64,000 bases of DNA from the NCBI GenBank assembly GCA_031286695.1, contig JAITTY010000006.1:372001-436000 (forward strand). The letters are read 5' to 3'. The notes under the pieces are model-generated. The model worked only from the letters and a program-made list of their open reading frames with translations, was not told the DNA's origin and ran no database searches. Positions 8,200 to 17,693 of the stretch are shown here, piece by piece. The translations under genes and the position numbers were made by a program. The stretch is from Sphingobacterium sp. GTDB lineage: Bacteria; Bacteroidota; Bacteroidia; Sphingobacteriales; Sphingobacteriaceae. Every line of letters begins with the position of its first letter. Positions within the stretch are counted from its first letter, which is position 1.

Positions 8200-8826
8200 A
8201 TGAAAGATATAAAAAAACATAAAAATACAGTACGTATTCTGACAATGGTGCTATTTTCGATGTTGTTTATGTTTTTTTATAGTTCTTGCACTTCCATATC
8301 CCCCAAATATTTAACGCAAATTGCTGATCGGGATAGTGTCTCTAGTGTCAGATTAAAGGAGTTGTATATCTTTGATAATTTTCCTCAGAAAATACCAGGC
8401 TGGAACGATGGCAACTGGGAGAAAAATATGGCATATAATAAATATTGTCTGTGGAATTATCTAGAGCCAAATTATTATAAAATTGACAGCCTGCAATATC
8501 TTTACAAAATCTCCTTGCAGCTTACCAAAAGAAATAAAATCCACTTCAAACTCATTGATACCGTCGGAAATGTTGTGCGTGAAAAGACGAGGAAAGTTAA
8601 GCCTGAGCCAAAAAATTTTGTTTCCTTCCGAAATACAGACGTTGACATCTACGTTTTAGTCAATAGATTTTTAACCGAAACTGTTTGTTTTGCACTGGAT
8701 AAAAATGGTGATCTGGTGGTTCCGAGTGAATATACAGGCGGGGGCTTTCTTGTTCTTTTCCCATTCGCTGGGGCCCAAGAAAATGAAGTTTATACGTATC
8801 GTCGTATGGATCATGGCTCCTATTGA
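8200..8826 (+). CDS. Hypothetical lipoprotein
   Basis: 208 residues. A basic N-terminus (MKDIKKHKNTVRIL) leads a hydrophobic segment and a lipobox ending YSSC at about residue 30, so the protein is lipid-anchored in the envelope. The mature part has no recognised domain. It is rich in Tyr, Trp and Lys and carries a VYVLVNRFLTETVCFALDKNGDLVVPSE-type beta region near the end (shown in part). Nothing suggests an enzyme. 259 bp separate it from the sigma-factor gene downstream, so it is probably not part of that unit. Confidence 0.65.
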   Translation: MKDIKKHKNTVRILTMVLFSMLFMFFYSSCTSISPKYLTQIADRDSVSSVRLKELYIFDNFPQKIPGWNDGNWEKNMAYNKYCLWNYLEPNYYKIDSLQYLYKISLQLTKRNKIHFKLIDTVGNVVREKTRKVKPEPKNFVSFRNTDVDIYVLVNRFLTETVCFALDKNGDLVVPSEYTGGGFLVLFPFAGAQENEVYTYRRMDHGSY

Positions 8827-9085
8827 CATGGTATTGATAAAGCAAGACCAAGTCAAATTTAACAACTTCGCTTTTTCTCCAAGTTACGTTTTTGTAAGGG
8901 CGTATTTAACAGAAACATAATACTAACCACACACTTCCCACATATCTCTTTAAGAATTTAGTGCCAGAAGCATCATGTTCCGCAATTGGCTCAGCAATGC
9001 TTCCCTGCCCCATTGCAACCGAAAGGAATATTCTTTTGCTGGGCATAAAGCAAGAAATAGCTAGGATCGAAAATTTTGACCAGGG

Positions 9086-9676
9086 GTGAATTATACACAT
9101 TTATCAGACCATGAATTATTGGAAAGCTGCTGTCGGCGTGACGACCTGAAAGCTTATAATGAGCTTGTGGCCCGTTATGCCCCCAAATTGTATGCGACAT
9201 GTCAGGTATATTTGAATGATGCTTTTCTTGCTGAAGAAATTGCGCTGGATATCTTGTTCTGGATCTGGAAAAAACGCCAGGAGTTTAGTATACCCGATAG
9301 CCTAAGTAATTACCTCCATCGGGCAGCCCGTAATGCCATCATCAGCCAGTTACGCAAACAACGCCGCAATATTGTTGAAACTGTTTCAGATTATGCCGAA
9401 ACTGATGCGGTGGAATACCGGATGGCCGACTATGCGGTAAGCTGTCAGGAGGAAGAAGAAGAGTATCAGCAGCTCCTGTCTGGACTCAGCGCCCGACGCA
9501 AAGAGGTTTTTGTGCTCAGTCGCGAGCAGGGGTTCAGCTACAAGGAAATCGCAGAGAAAACCAACCTATCTATCAATACCATCGAAAATTATATGGTCGC
9601 TGCATTGAAACATTTTCGTAAAGGCATCTTATCTCTTCTAGTTCTGTTTTTAAATCTGTTTTTTTATTTTTTTTAA
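9086..9676 (+). CDS. FecI-type ECF sigma factor
   Basis: 196 residues from a GTG start. Region 2 spans about 8-80: DHELLESCCRRDDLKAYNEL, AEEIALDILFWIWKKR, then YLHRAARNAIISQLRKQRR. Region 4 spans about 125-180: LSARRKEVFVLSREQGFSYKEIA with the recognition helix LSINTIENYMVAALKHFRK. A hydrophobic aromatic tail (LFLNLFFYFF) follows. It is the first gene of a same-strand run with a FecR anti-sigma and an STN-type TonB receptor, the classic surface-signalling trio. Binding of ligand at the receptor should release this sigma from FecR to transcribe the receptor operon. Target promoters are not identified. Confidence 0.93.
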   Translation: MNYTHLSDHELLESCCRRDDLKAYNELVARYAPKLYATCQVYLNDAFLAEEIALDILFWIWKKRQEFSIPDSLSNYLHRAARNAIISQLRKQRRNIVETVSDYAETDAVEYRMADYAVSCQEEEEEYQQLLSGLSARRKEVFVLSREQGFSYKEIAEKTNLSINTIENYMVAALKHFRKGILSLLVLFLNLFFYFF

Positions 9677-9764
9677 CTCAATATCAGTTAGTTGTGTGTT
9701 TTTTTACTTTGTCCTAGGTGGTGCGTTTTCGTATTTGCGCCTTTATAAGTGAAGAAGCAAAAAA

Positions 9765-11003
9765 ATGGACGAACAAATAATCACCAATGAACTGTTAAAG
9801 CGATACCTGCAAGGAAAATGCACAGTTGCCGAACAGCAGATTATCGCGGATTTTCTGGACGATCCGAACAATTTGATCCACCTGCATCAGATCTTGGCCG
9901 AACAGACAAATAGTCTTTGGGATTCCTCAGCAGAGGATCTCGAGCTTGATCATGGACAAATTATTGATTGGCAGCGGCGCCTGTACGAAAGGATGGAAGA
10001 AGAGCAATTGATTCCATCCGATAAAACCATACCTAATTCACTTCGAAGGAGGATTTTTCCGATCCAACAACGCATACGATGGTATGCCGCAGCGATATTG
10101 TTATTTGTTGGACTGGGAGCATTGCTCTGGTTATGGATTCCGCAGGGAGCCGAACAGCCACAGCAACTTACTCATCAAAATAACCCAATCGCTCCAGGAA
10201 GCGAAAAGGCAATTTTGAAATTGTCAGATGGTTCGATGATTTCTCTTTCGGACGCCGACAACGGAAAGCTGGTGGATCAGGCCGGTGTCAACGTACAGAA
10301 AACAGCTGCTGGTGAAATTGTTTATACCGCAGCTGGAACAGCAACCGCTTCCAACGTATTTAACAGCATCAGCACACCTAATGGAGGGCAATATCGTGTA
10401 ACCCTTCCCGATGGAAGCAAAGCCCGGCTCAATGCAGCTTCTTCATTGACCTATCCCATTGAATTTGACAAAAATGAACGCCGCGTAAAGATGACGGGAG
10501 AAGTGTACTTTGAAATTGCCAAAGTCAGCAACGAAAAAAAGGAACGTATTCCTTTTTTTGTGGAGACCGATAAACAGTTGATTCAGGTGTTGGGAACCAC
10601 CTTCAACGTCAATGCCTATGCGAATGAACCCTATGACTGTACGACGCTCGTAGAAGGCAGTATACGCCTGGTCGCTGCAGGCAGTGGACAATCAGAATTG
10701 CTCCAACCTGGGCAACAGGCGTTGGTTGGAAAAAATATGCAGCTCTCAGCAGCGGATATGCAGCAAAACTTGGCTTGGGTAAACGGATATTTTATATTTC
10801 GTCGGGAGGAATTGGGGAGTATTCTGCGCAAGATCGCCCGATGGTATGATGTGACGGTCGAATGTCCACCGGAATTAAGCACAATGAAATTTACGGGAAA
10901 GGTATCTCGGAGCCAATCGATATCGGCAGTAGCGGACATGATCGCTTCCGTCAATAAAGTGCAGCTGGAGATCAAAGAAAGGAGGATTATCGTGAAGAAA
11001 TAA
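9765..11003 (+). CDS. FecR-family anti-sigma factor
   Basis: 412 residues. The cytoplasmic N-terminal sigma-binding part (about 1-100) is followed by one membrane helix (about 104-126, RWYAAAILLFVGLGALLWLW). The periplasmic FecR domain (about 200-300) has the landmarks GGQYRVTLPDGSKARLNAAS, RRVKMTGEVYFEIA and VLGTTFNVNAYAN. A DUF4974-type C-terminal domain (about 335-410, FRREELGSILRKIARWYDV) normally contacts the receptor STN domain. It follows the sigma gene by 88 bp and precedes the STN receptor by 132 bp, so it should hold the sigma factor until the receptor binds its ligand. Confidence 0.93.
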   Translation: MDEQIITNELLKRYLQGKCTVAEQQIIADFLDDPNNLIHLHQILAEQTNSLWDSSAEDLELDHGQIIDWQRRLYERMEEEQLIPSDKTIPNSLRRRIFPIQQRIRWYAAAILLFVGLGALLWLWIPQGAEQPQQLTHQNNPIAPGSEKAILKLSDGSMISLSDADNGKLVDQAGVNVQKTAAGEIVYTAAGTATASNVFNSISTPNGGQYRVTLPDGSKARLNAASSLTYPIEFDKNERRVKMTGEVYFEIAKVSNEKKERIPFFVETDKQLIQVLGTTFNVNAYANEPYDCTTLVEGSIRLVAAGSGQSELLQPGQQALVGKNMQLSAADMQQNLAWVNGYFIFRREELGSILRKIARWYDVTVECPPELSTMKFTGKVSRSQSISAVADMIASVNKVQLEIKERRIIVKK

Positions 11004-11037
11004 TTACCCCTTGCGAATGGCATTGGATAAAAAATAA

Positions 11038-11062
11038 GCGGCGATGCTACCAACATCACCGC
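11038..11062 (+). other. Small hairpin between fecR-like gene and receptor
   Basis: GCGGCGATG (11038-11046) and CATCACCGC (11054-11062) pair over 9 positions with one internal C/A mismatch, around a 7-nt loop. It lies in the 132-bp gap before the receptor start and is not followed by a T-run, so it is more likely an mRNA processing or stability element than a terminator. Confidence 0.3.
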
Positions 11063-11135
11063 CCAAAATAGCTAAAGTCATTAAAAAAGATCTGTCGTCA
11101 ATTTTTAACATTTACTATAACTACAAGACAAAAGT

Positions 11136-14100
11136 ATGAATTTTCATCAAGTCATGCGTGTTATGAAAATCACCATGGTATTATTAACCTGTGTATTAGC
11201 ACATTTAAGTGCAGCTACATATGGTCAGCGCCTAACTATTAATAAGCAAAAGACCCTTTTGGCCGATCTGATGGAACAGATCAGCCAGCAGACAGGGTAC
11301 GATTTTTTTTATGACGCGGAGATTTTTGATCATGCTCCGCGCATCACAATCAATGTGGTGAATGCACCCCTGGAACAGGTGCTGGAACGTTGTTTCGAAA
11401 AGCTCCCTTTTGCGTATACGGTCAAAAACAGGATTGTAACAATTCGGCGTATCGGACCGGAAGATCCGGTAGACGAGAAAAAAACAGTCCGTCTGTCCCA
11501 GACTGCAACGGTCCGTGGACGGGTACTGGACGGCAATAGCGGACAGCCACTGGCAGGGATTTCTATTAGCGTAAAGAATAGCAAAAATTCGACCTCAACA
11601 GATGGAAATGGAAATTTTTCCATTGCGATCTCCGGTCAAAATGCGGTACTTGCCTTTACTTCACTGGGGTATCAGCGTAAAGAGTTGACTGTCAGTGCGC
11701 AGCAGTCTGATCTGACCGTGCGGTTACAGCCCCTAACTACGGCATTGGAGGAAGTTGAAGTCACGGTGCAGGCACGAAAGCGTGCAAATACGGAGGCTTC
11801 TGTCCTCGAAGAACGTCGTAAAGCCTCCATTGTGCAGGATGCAATTTCCGCCCAGCTGATTGAACGTACTGGAAGTATCACCACTACACAAGCCTTGCAA
11901 CGTGTGACTGGGGTGACCATAACCGACGATAAGTATGTGGCGGTACGTGGGCTGGGCGACCGTTCGGTGATCGGGCAGTTGAATGGCGTGCGGCTGGCTT
12001 CATCGGATCCCGACCGCAGTGCGATTCCACTGGACCTGGTCCCAGCTTCATTATTGGATAATATTACAGTTTATAAGACCGTGACACCAGATAAACCTGC
12101 AGATGCGGCTTCGGGAATCGTCGAACTGAAAACTAAATCCGTCCCGGATAAGATGACCTTTGAAGTGATCGCGCAGACAGGATTCAATTCTAATATCGGA
12201 GTTGGCGGAAAGTACAATAGCTTCTGGAATAGCGATATGGGCGTATTGGGTACGGCCATCAATAAAAAAGATCTTTCCAAAGACTTCCTGAATCTATCCA
12301 AGCAATACCCAAATGGGCTGAGTTCGATTCAGCAGCTGATTGCTTCGAGCAACTATAGTCCCGAAGTGCGCCAGGAAGTCAATCGTATCAATGGCATTAT
12401 GCAGGGATTTGATCCCATATTGACCTCGCAGACCAAAAGAGCACCACTCAATCAATTGTATTCCGCGACTTTTGGTAACAGTTACACCCTTTTCGATAAA
12501 CATAAATTGGGCTTGATTCTCGGTGGAAACTATTATCGGCGCACAAGCAATATCTACGATGGAGACCTGACGCAATATAGTATCTATCAGGGTGTGGTCA
12601 CAGGAAGCCCTTATATCTATAGCCAACGTAAGATCCCCAATTTTACCACCACAAATAATATTGTGATGGGCAAATATCAGACCTATAAGGAAAATACAGG
12701 GGTAGAAACGCTCAATTACGGCCTCTTGGGTGGTTTGACCTATCGTTTTAATCCCAGACATGAAGTGAGTTTTCAGTACCTGGGTAGCTGGGGCGGTGAG
12801 AATACGGCGACCAATCTGCGTGGTGGATATTACTATGCAGGGCTGCCCGGCGAAGTAAATAGTACGACCTACTCGCTAAAACAAACCTTCCGTACGCTAC
12901 ATACCTTTAATCTGCAAGGGGAACACAAATTTTTAAAAAGTGCGTATTCACCACGGTTGAGTTACAATATGGCATCTTCTAAATCCAACCAGAATGATCC
13001 CGATTACCGTTTTGTCAATATGGTGGACTACAAACCGCGCTATGGCGGCGCGATTGAAAGGCCAAGCATTGGCCATCTCCCGAATACCGGAAATCTAGAC
13101 TATGTATATACCGAACGCTATTATGCATTAAGTTCAGGCTATGTCAACGGATTTGGTCCTTATGGCATTATTCAAGCCGACCCAAATGGACGGCGCTGGC
13201 GCAATCTGGACGAAACGAATTATAATTACAAAGCTGATTTGGCCATTCCATTTAAATTATTCGACCATAAACAGGAATTTAAAACAGGATTCAATTACCT
13301 AAATCGCGAACGGAAATTTGGTGAAAACGTACTGTTTTTACCTGGATCAAATTTTACAAGTTATGGCGCTTATGGTCCCGGTAAATTCTCTTCGATTCCC
13401 TTGTATGATGTGGAAGGTAATCTGGACCGGCTGGTCAGCAATGAGGTGGTTGGCGTACGCGTGCCCACAGGTGGAGTAGGCGAAGGCGACTTTCCCGTGG
13501 GGGGCTTCTTGTACAACATCCAAAAATCACCAAACAATTACACCGGATTTTATGAAACCAATGCGTTCTATGGCATGCTGGACCTGAAGCTGACGGATAA
13601 ACTTCGGATCGCCGGTGGTTTGCGCTTTGAAAATACCGATATCCAGTCCGCGGTGGATACGGCGAATGTATATTTGGATCCATCCCTAGCAGCTGCCAAT
13701 GCAAACGGGACCGTAAACCTGAATCCACAGAATCCCAACTCGGCCTATAAGCAGGGCTACAAACCGTATTATTCAGTCAATGCGACATATACCCTCAACG
13801 AGAATATGAACTTTAGGGTAGCCTTCAATACCACACTGGCGCGACCTGAATTACGGGAAATTACCAATGTTTACGAATTTGACGCTTTCCAGATGGGCTT
13901 GGTCGTTGGAAACAGAAACTTAAAAAACCAGTCGACCAAAAACCTGGATTTCCGCTGGGAGTGGTTCCCAAATAGCGGGGAGGTCATTGCCGTTTCAGCC
14001 TTCGGGAAAGAAATAAATAACCAGCTCGTGAAGGTATTCAGTCTGCAAACTCAAGGACTGGCGGCTACTTTTCCGGAATTTCCGATCATTCAATTTCAGA

Positions 14101-14648
14101 ACGATCCCAACCGGGGCCGGGTTTATGGAATTGAACTGGAACTGGTAAAAAACTTAGGCTCATTCTGGGAACCTGCACAGGATTTCTTCTTGGGATCCAA
14201 TCTACTGCTTGCGCAGAGCAATATTAAGAAAACACCGGAAAGGCTTGCTGCCAACTGGTCTATCGACCGGAATGCACCGACCAATAGCCCACTCTTTGAG
14301 CAAGCCCCTTACAGTATCAATGCCTGGCTGAATTTTAACAATAAAAAGTGGGGGACAGATATCACAGCGACTTACAATACCGTAGGCGAAAGACTGGTAC
14401 AGATCAACCTTACCGGTGAACCGGACCTTTATACGCGACCATTTTCCATGTTGGACCTAGTATTCAGCCAAAAGCTGAATAAGAGGCTGCTATTTAAAGG
14501 TTATGCAAAGAATATCCTTAATCCGGCCATCAAAACGGTTTATGCTAATCCCAACACAGGTGGCAAATGGTATGGGCGCGAATACCTTAACCGTAGTTAC
14601 AAGCGCGGTACAGAAATTATGGTTGGTTTTACCTATAACATTTTATAA
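11136..14648 (+). CDS. TonB-dependent receptor with STN signalling domain
   Basis: 1170 residues. Signal peptide about 1-31, STN domain about 40-105 (LLADLMEQISQQTGYDFFYD; a beta-alpha signalling domain that contacts FecR), carboxypeptidase-regulatory-like domain about 128-212 (TVRGRVLDGNSGQPLAGISI), plug about 225-335, then beta-barrel. The plug contains VAVRGLGDRSVIGQLNG and DPDRSAIPLDLVPASLLDNITVYKT, a wording seen in a distinct class of large TonB receptors, not in SusC proteins. No SusD gene accompanies it; DUF4397-like and fasciclin lipoproteins follow instead. Ligand unknown. It probably senses and imports its ligand, with the sigma/FecR pair upstream giving positive feedback. Confidence 0.92.
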   Translation: MNFHQVMRVMKITMVLLTCVLAHLSAATYGQRLTINKQKTLLADLMEQISQQTGYDFFYDAEIFDHAPRITINVVNAPLEQVLERCFEKLPFAYTVKNRIVTIRRIGPEDPVDEKKTVRLSQTATVRGRVLDGNSGQPLAGISISVKNSKNSTSTDGNGNFSIAISGQNAVLAFTSLGYQRKELTVSAQQSDLTVRLQPLTTALEEVEVTVQARKRANTEASVLEERRKASIVQDAISAQLIERTGSITTTQALQRVTGVTITDDKYVAVRGLGDRSVIGQLNGVRLASSDPDRSAIPLDLVPASLLDNITVYKTVTPDKPADAASGIVELKTKSVPDKMTFEVIAQTGFNSNIGVGGKYNSFWNSDMGVLGTAINKKDLSKDFLNLSKQYPNGLSSIQQLIASSNYSPEVRQEVNRINGIMQGFDPILTSQTKRAPLNQLYSATFGNSYTLFDKHKLGLILGGNYYRRTSNIYDGDLTQYSIYQGVVTGSPYIYSQRKIPNFTTTNNIVMGKYQTYKENTGVETLNYGLLGGLTYRFNPRHEVSFQYLGSWGGENTATNLRGGYYYAGLPGEVNSTTYSLKQTFRTLHTFNLQGEHKFLKSAYSPRLSYNMASSKSNQNDPDYRFVNMVDYKPRYGGAIERPSIGHLPNTGNLDYVYTERYYALSSGYVNGFGPYGIIQADPNGRRWRNLDETNYNYKADLAIPFKLFDHKQEFKTGFNYLNRERKFGENVLFLPGSNFTSYGAYGPGKFSSIPLYDVEGNLDRLVSNEVVGVRVPTGGVGEGDFPVGGFLYNIQKSPNNYTGFYETNAFYGMLDLKLTDKLRIAGGLRFENTDIQSAVDTANVYLDPSLAAANANGTVNLNPQNPNSAYKQGYKPYYSVNATYTLNENMNFRVAFNTTLARPELREITNVYEFDAFQMGLVVGNRNLKNQSTKNLDFRWEWFPNSGEVIAVSAFGKEINNQLVKVFSLQTQGLAATFPEFPIIQFQNDPNRGRVYGIELELVKNLGSFWEPAQDFFLGSNLLLAQSNIKKTPERLAANWSIDRNAPTNSPLFEQAPYSINAWLNFNNKKWGTDITATYNTVGERLVQINLTGEPDLYTRPFSMLDLVFSQKLNKRLLFKGYAKNILNPAIKTVYANPNTGGKWYGREYLNRSYKRGTEIMVGFTYNIL

Positions 14649-14650
14649 GT

Positions 14651-16441
14651 ATGAAACAGCAAAAAAAAGGACAAAATGGGCAGCATCTGAACATGATGGG
14701 ACGATTATCCCTGCAACAGATTATATTGGTGCTGGTCAGTATTTTTTCTCTCTCCTGTAAACGGGAAAATTTAGATTATACCTTTGACTATAGACCTAAC
14801 CCCGATGCTGAAAAAGCCTCGAATGCACGTTTGGTCAATTTATCTGAGAATGCGCAGCTGATCGCCAACGGCGACAGTCTGACGAATTTCTTTATACCTC
14901 CCAATCGCATAGGGTATATTCCCCCTGAAGAACTGACGCCACCGGGAACGCGCTATTTTCCGAAAGATGGACGCTTGGGACAGAGCTGGACGGTACCGCA
15001 AGATCTCTTTCAGACCGATGGCACGGTACGTTTTAGAACAACCTTTGTGCCGATACCAAATAAGACCATTGCTTCTCATGATGTCGAGTTTACAGTTCGC
15101 GATTCTTACAGCGCTCCGAAAGACTATTACCTGCTGATCAATCACGAAAGCAGGGTACAGCGTCCGGATAAGCTGGTGGAGGTTCCTCGTAGTGTGACGG
15201 CACCGGCACGTCCGGATCATTTTAAAATCCGGATTATTAATTTCGCCAAGAAGCTGATGCCAACAAGTTCCATGGAGGATATTACTGGTCCAATTACCTT
15301 GGCCTATGCAGATGGAACTCCGGTTAGCAAGGTCACGACCAAGATTGAAAGCGATGCTTGGTCGGATTATGTGGAACTGCCTTATGGTACCTATCAGTTT
15401 AAGCTGCTGACGGCTGATGGCCGGCAGATTCCGGCGGTGGGGCATACCTATTACAATAATATCGACCGTTTCAACTCAACCATGGAGATGGGCGGCGGCG
15501 CCATTCCCCGAATGTCCTCAGGTCAGACCTATGCTCCGGTTCAGACTTTCCAGCCCGGCGGTATCTATACCATCGTCGTGCACCCCAAAGAATTTACCTG
15601 GACCACGGGTACGGACGATATCCGCGAACTGCAAAATGGTTTTCAGATTATTGCGGATATCAGTGAACCCCTCAATCGGACCTATGCACAGCTACAACTG
15701 GCCAATACAATCGTTGGACAAAATGCATTACTGACTGCAAAAGGACAAAAAACTGCGGCAACGGCTTATGGTGCAGCATCGGATTATATCCGTATAGTTG
15801 CAGGTCAACAGCATATTGTGCTGGAAACAGGTTCAGGACAGGCTTTGGCCAGCCTCGATGCCGAACTGCAGGCCGGACAAAATTATACAGCCTGGCTCTA
15901 TACGGATCAGGACAAAAAAGTCAAGGTTCTATTAGCAGCCAATAATTTGGCCGGAACGGGCTATACAGGGAAAGAAGGAGGGGGTAATAATGCGACAATA
16001 GACCGGTTCCGGTCCAGCTATATGTTTAATTTCCGTTTCCTCAATTTCTGTGCAGCTTTGCCTTATGCCACGTTTACCAATGGCGAAGGGCGTCCTTTTG
16101 GTACAGGGGCAATGAATAGTGGTGTAAATATGGCTCCCGGAGTTTTAAATATCCTGCAATCCTATACATCGCTGCTCTATAGTGCCTCCAATGATGTCGG
16201 TGGTCCCTATCAGTTTATGGCTTACAGCTCGCTACCAACGCGTATTCCAGGCGATTGGCTGGAGCAGGTCAAACCATTGTCCAGTACGCAGCTTGTGGCA
16301 AATCCCACACTGTATACCGCTGTCGGGCGTAGAGTTCCGTTGCATGAACCGGGGGTATATTCTATAGCGGTGATAGGTGATCTGAAAAGCACCTCCGAAA
16401 CCGACAAAGCGAAATTTATGGTAGTAAAACATACGAAATAA
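14651..16441 (+). CDS. DUF4397-like surface lipoprotein
   Basis: 596 residues, starting 2 bp after the receptor stop, so translationally coupled. A long basic N-terminus leads the signal QQIILVLVSIFSLSC, with the lipid-anchor Cys near residue 36. An internal ATG at 14699 would shorten the leader. The mature part contains beta-rich segments: SNARLVNLSENAQLIANGDS, DHFKIRIINFAKKLMP and YVELPYGTYQFKLLTADG, matching the DUF4397 pattern (RVINxS... Vxx-GxYxF). The C-terminal third repeats the theme around RFSSYMFNFRFLNF-type sequence. Function unknown. Position suggests a receptor-associated surface-exposed binding protein in the place SusD would hold. Confidence 0.7.
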   Translation: MKQQKKGQNGQHLNMMGRLSLQQIILVLVSIFSLSCKRENLDYTFDYRPNPDAEKASNARLVNLSENAQLIANGDSLTNFFIPPNRIGYIPPEELTPPGTRYFPKDGRLGQSWTVPQDLFQTDGTVRFRTTFVPIPNKTIASHDVEFTVRDSYSAPKDYYLLINHESRVQRPDKLVEVPRSVTAPARPDHFKIRIINFAKKLMPTSSMEDITGPITLAYADGTPVSKVTTKIESDAWSDYVELPYGTYQFKLLTADGRQIPAVGHTYYNNIDRFNSTMEMGGGAIPRMSSGQTYAPVQTFQPGGIYTIVVHPKEFTWTTGTDDIRELQNGFQIIADISEPLNRTYAQLQLANTIVGQNALLTAKGQKTAATAYGAASDYIRIVAGQQHIVLETGSGQALASLDAELQAGQNYTAWLYTDQDKKVKVLLAANNLAGTGYTGKEGGGNNATIDRFRSSYMFNFRFLNFCAALPYATFTNGEGRPFGTGAMNSGVNMAPGVLNILQSYTSLLYSASNDVGGPYQFMAYSSLPTRIPGDWLEQVKPLSSTQLVANPTLYTAVGRRVPLHEPGVYSIAVIGDLKSTSETDKAKFMVVKHTK

Positions 16442-16449
16442 CCATTTTT

Positions 16450-17691
16450 ATGAAACACAAGATTTTAAATTGTCCCATTTTTGCAGTTATCGCGTTATCG
16501 TTTGTTTTTTGCGTAGCGAGCTGCACAAAAACCGAATATCGTACCGTCGAAGACCCTGCTTATATCCGGGTATTTAATAATTTGACCTATACGCTCACTT
16601 TAGATAATAAAGAAGAAGCGCAACCTTTTTTCTGCATGTTTATTGATCCGGAGTTTGATGCGTCAGGCAAACCCATTGGTGGAAAGGCAATAGGTGATTT
16701 TTTGGATAAACGGAATATCTATGCAGCACCCAATGCAGCACATGCGGGATTGAGTACCTCTAAATATAACCCCGAATACCCGGGCAAAGAACTGGTACCC
16801 ACAGCACCTATATTGAATGGTTTTGATTTAACAAATTGGGCACAGGTGCCTGCAGGCAAACGTCGTTTCCTCTTTATGGCAAGGCCCATCAGTAACGTTC
16901 CATTTGCTCAATTGCCCGATGAGCAACAGCGCAAAGTATTTCTGGATACCATTATTGATCTCTCCTCGCGCGAAGTGTATACCTTACATATACTACAGAA
17001 GGATTTTAAGACAAAGGAAAACGGACTCTATGTCCGTCAGGAGACGTTCCATAAACAGGCTTTTTCGGATACCCTGACTTATGTTAATTTTTATAACCTG
17101 AGTGCCAAAGGTTTTCTACAGGCAGATCTTTCACAGAAATTGCCCGTACCGGGAACAACAAGGTCGTTGCGCTACGGTTTACTTGATACGATGAATATTT
17201 TTATCACGCATATTCAGCCAAGTGTGAATGCTGCCGGAGCTACTGTTCAGCAGCGTATTCCAAATTTCAGTTATCAATACGCGGGTCAGATGCAGCGTAA
17301 CATTGATGCGCCGAAAGTTACGCCTTATTATGGTTTCCCGATCTTCTTGCAGGATAAAAACAAGATTTATTCGGATACCTGGCAATATATTCAGTTTTTT
17401 GCACCTGCTATTGATCCGCGTACCGCAGTATCCTATCTCGAACCACCATCGGTTCCGGGAGGGCTTACGGAGCCTGCTGTTAAAGATGGTACCTTTGGTT
17501 ATATATTGATGGATCATACACAGTATGCACCCAGTTATTATCTAAATACTTTTTTCCCCGGTCTAACCGTCAATGTTCATTCAGGAACAGCTAATCCACG
17601 AACTTTTGGTGTAGTCAATAGTATTGAAGTTGTCAATGGCAATGCCTTTCTGACAACCGTACAACGGAAGTACCCGCAACCTATTTATTAA
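16450..17691 (+). CDS. Surface lipoprotein, DUF4397-related
   Basis: 413 residues. Signal and lipobox are clear (SFVFCVASC, Cys about 25). The mature start EDPAYIRVFNNLTYTLTLDNKEEAQPF resembles the first strand pair of DUF4397-type domains. The middle contains YVNFYNLSAKGFLQADLSQKLP, a second NLS-type repeat. Repeats and composition match the preceding gene, so the two look like a paralogous or functionally paired set. It is 8 bp downstream of that gene and 2 bp upstream of the next, inside one operon. No catalytic motif is seen. A binding or adhesive accessory for the receptor is the working guess. Confidence 0.65.
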   Translation: MKHKILNCPIFAVIALSFVFCVASCTKTEYRTVEDPAYIRVFNNLTYTLTLDNKEEAQPFFCMFIDPEFDASGKPIGGKAIGDFLDKRNIYAAPNAAHAGLSTSKYNPEYPGKELVPTAPILNGFDLTNWAQVPAGKRRFLFMARPISNVPFAQLPDEQQRKVFLDTIIDLSSREVYTLHILQKDFKTKENGLYVRQETFHKQAFSDTLTYVNFYNLSAKGFLQADLSQKLPVPGTTRSLRYGLLDTMNIFITHIQPSVNAAGATVQQRIPNFSYQYAGQMQRNIDAPKVTPYYGFPIFLQDKNKIYSDTWQYIQFFAPAIDPRTAVSYLEPPSVPGGLTEPAVKDGTFGYILMDHTQYAPSYYLNTFFPGLTVNVHSGTANPRTFGVVNSIEVVNGNAFLTTVQRKYPQPIY

Positions 17692-17693
17692 TT

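Noticed and set aside
8690..8920. 76-codon frame overlapping the end of the lipoprotein gene
   Set aside because: Shadow of the gene at 8200-8826 in another frame; the part beyond it has no motif.
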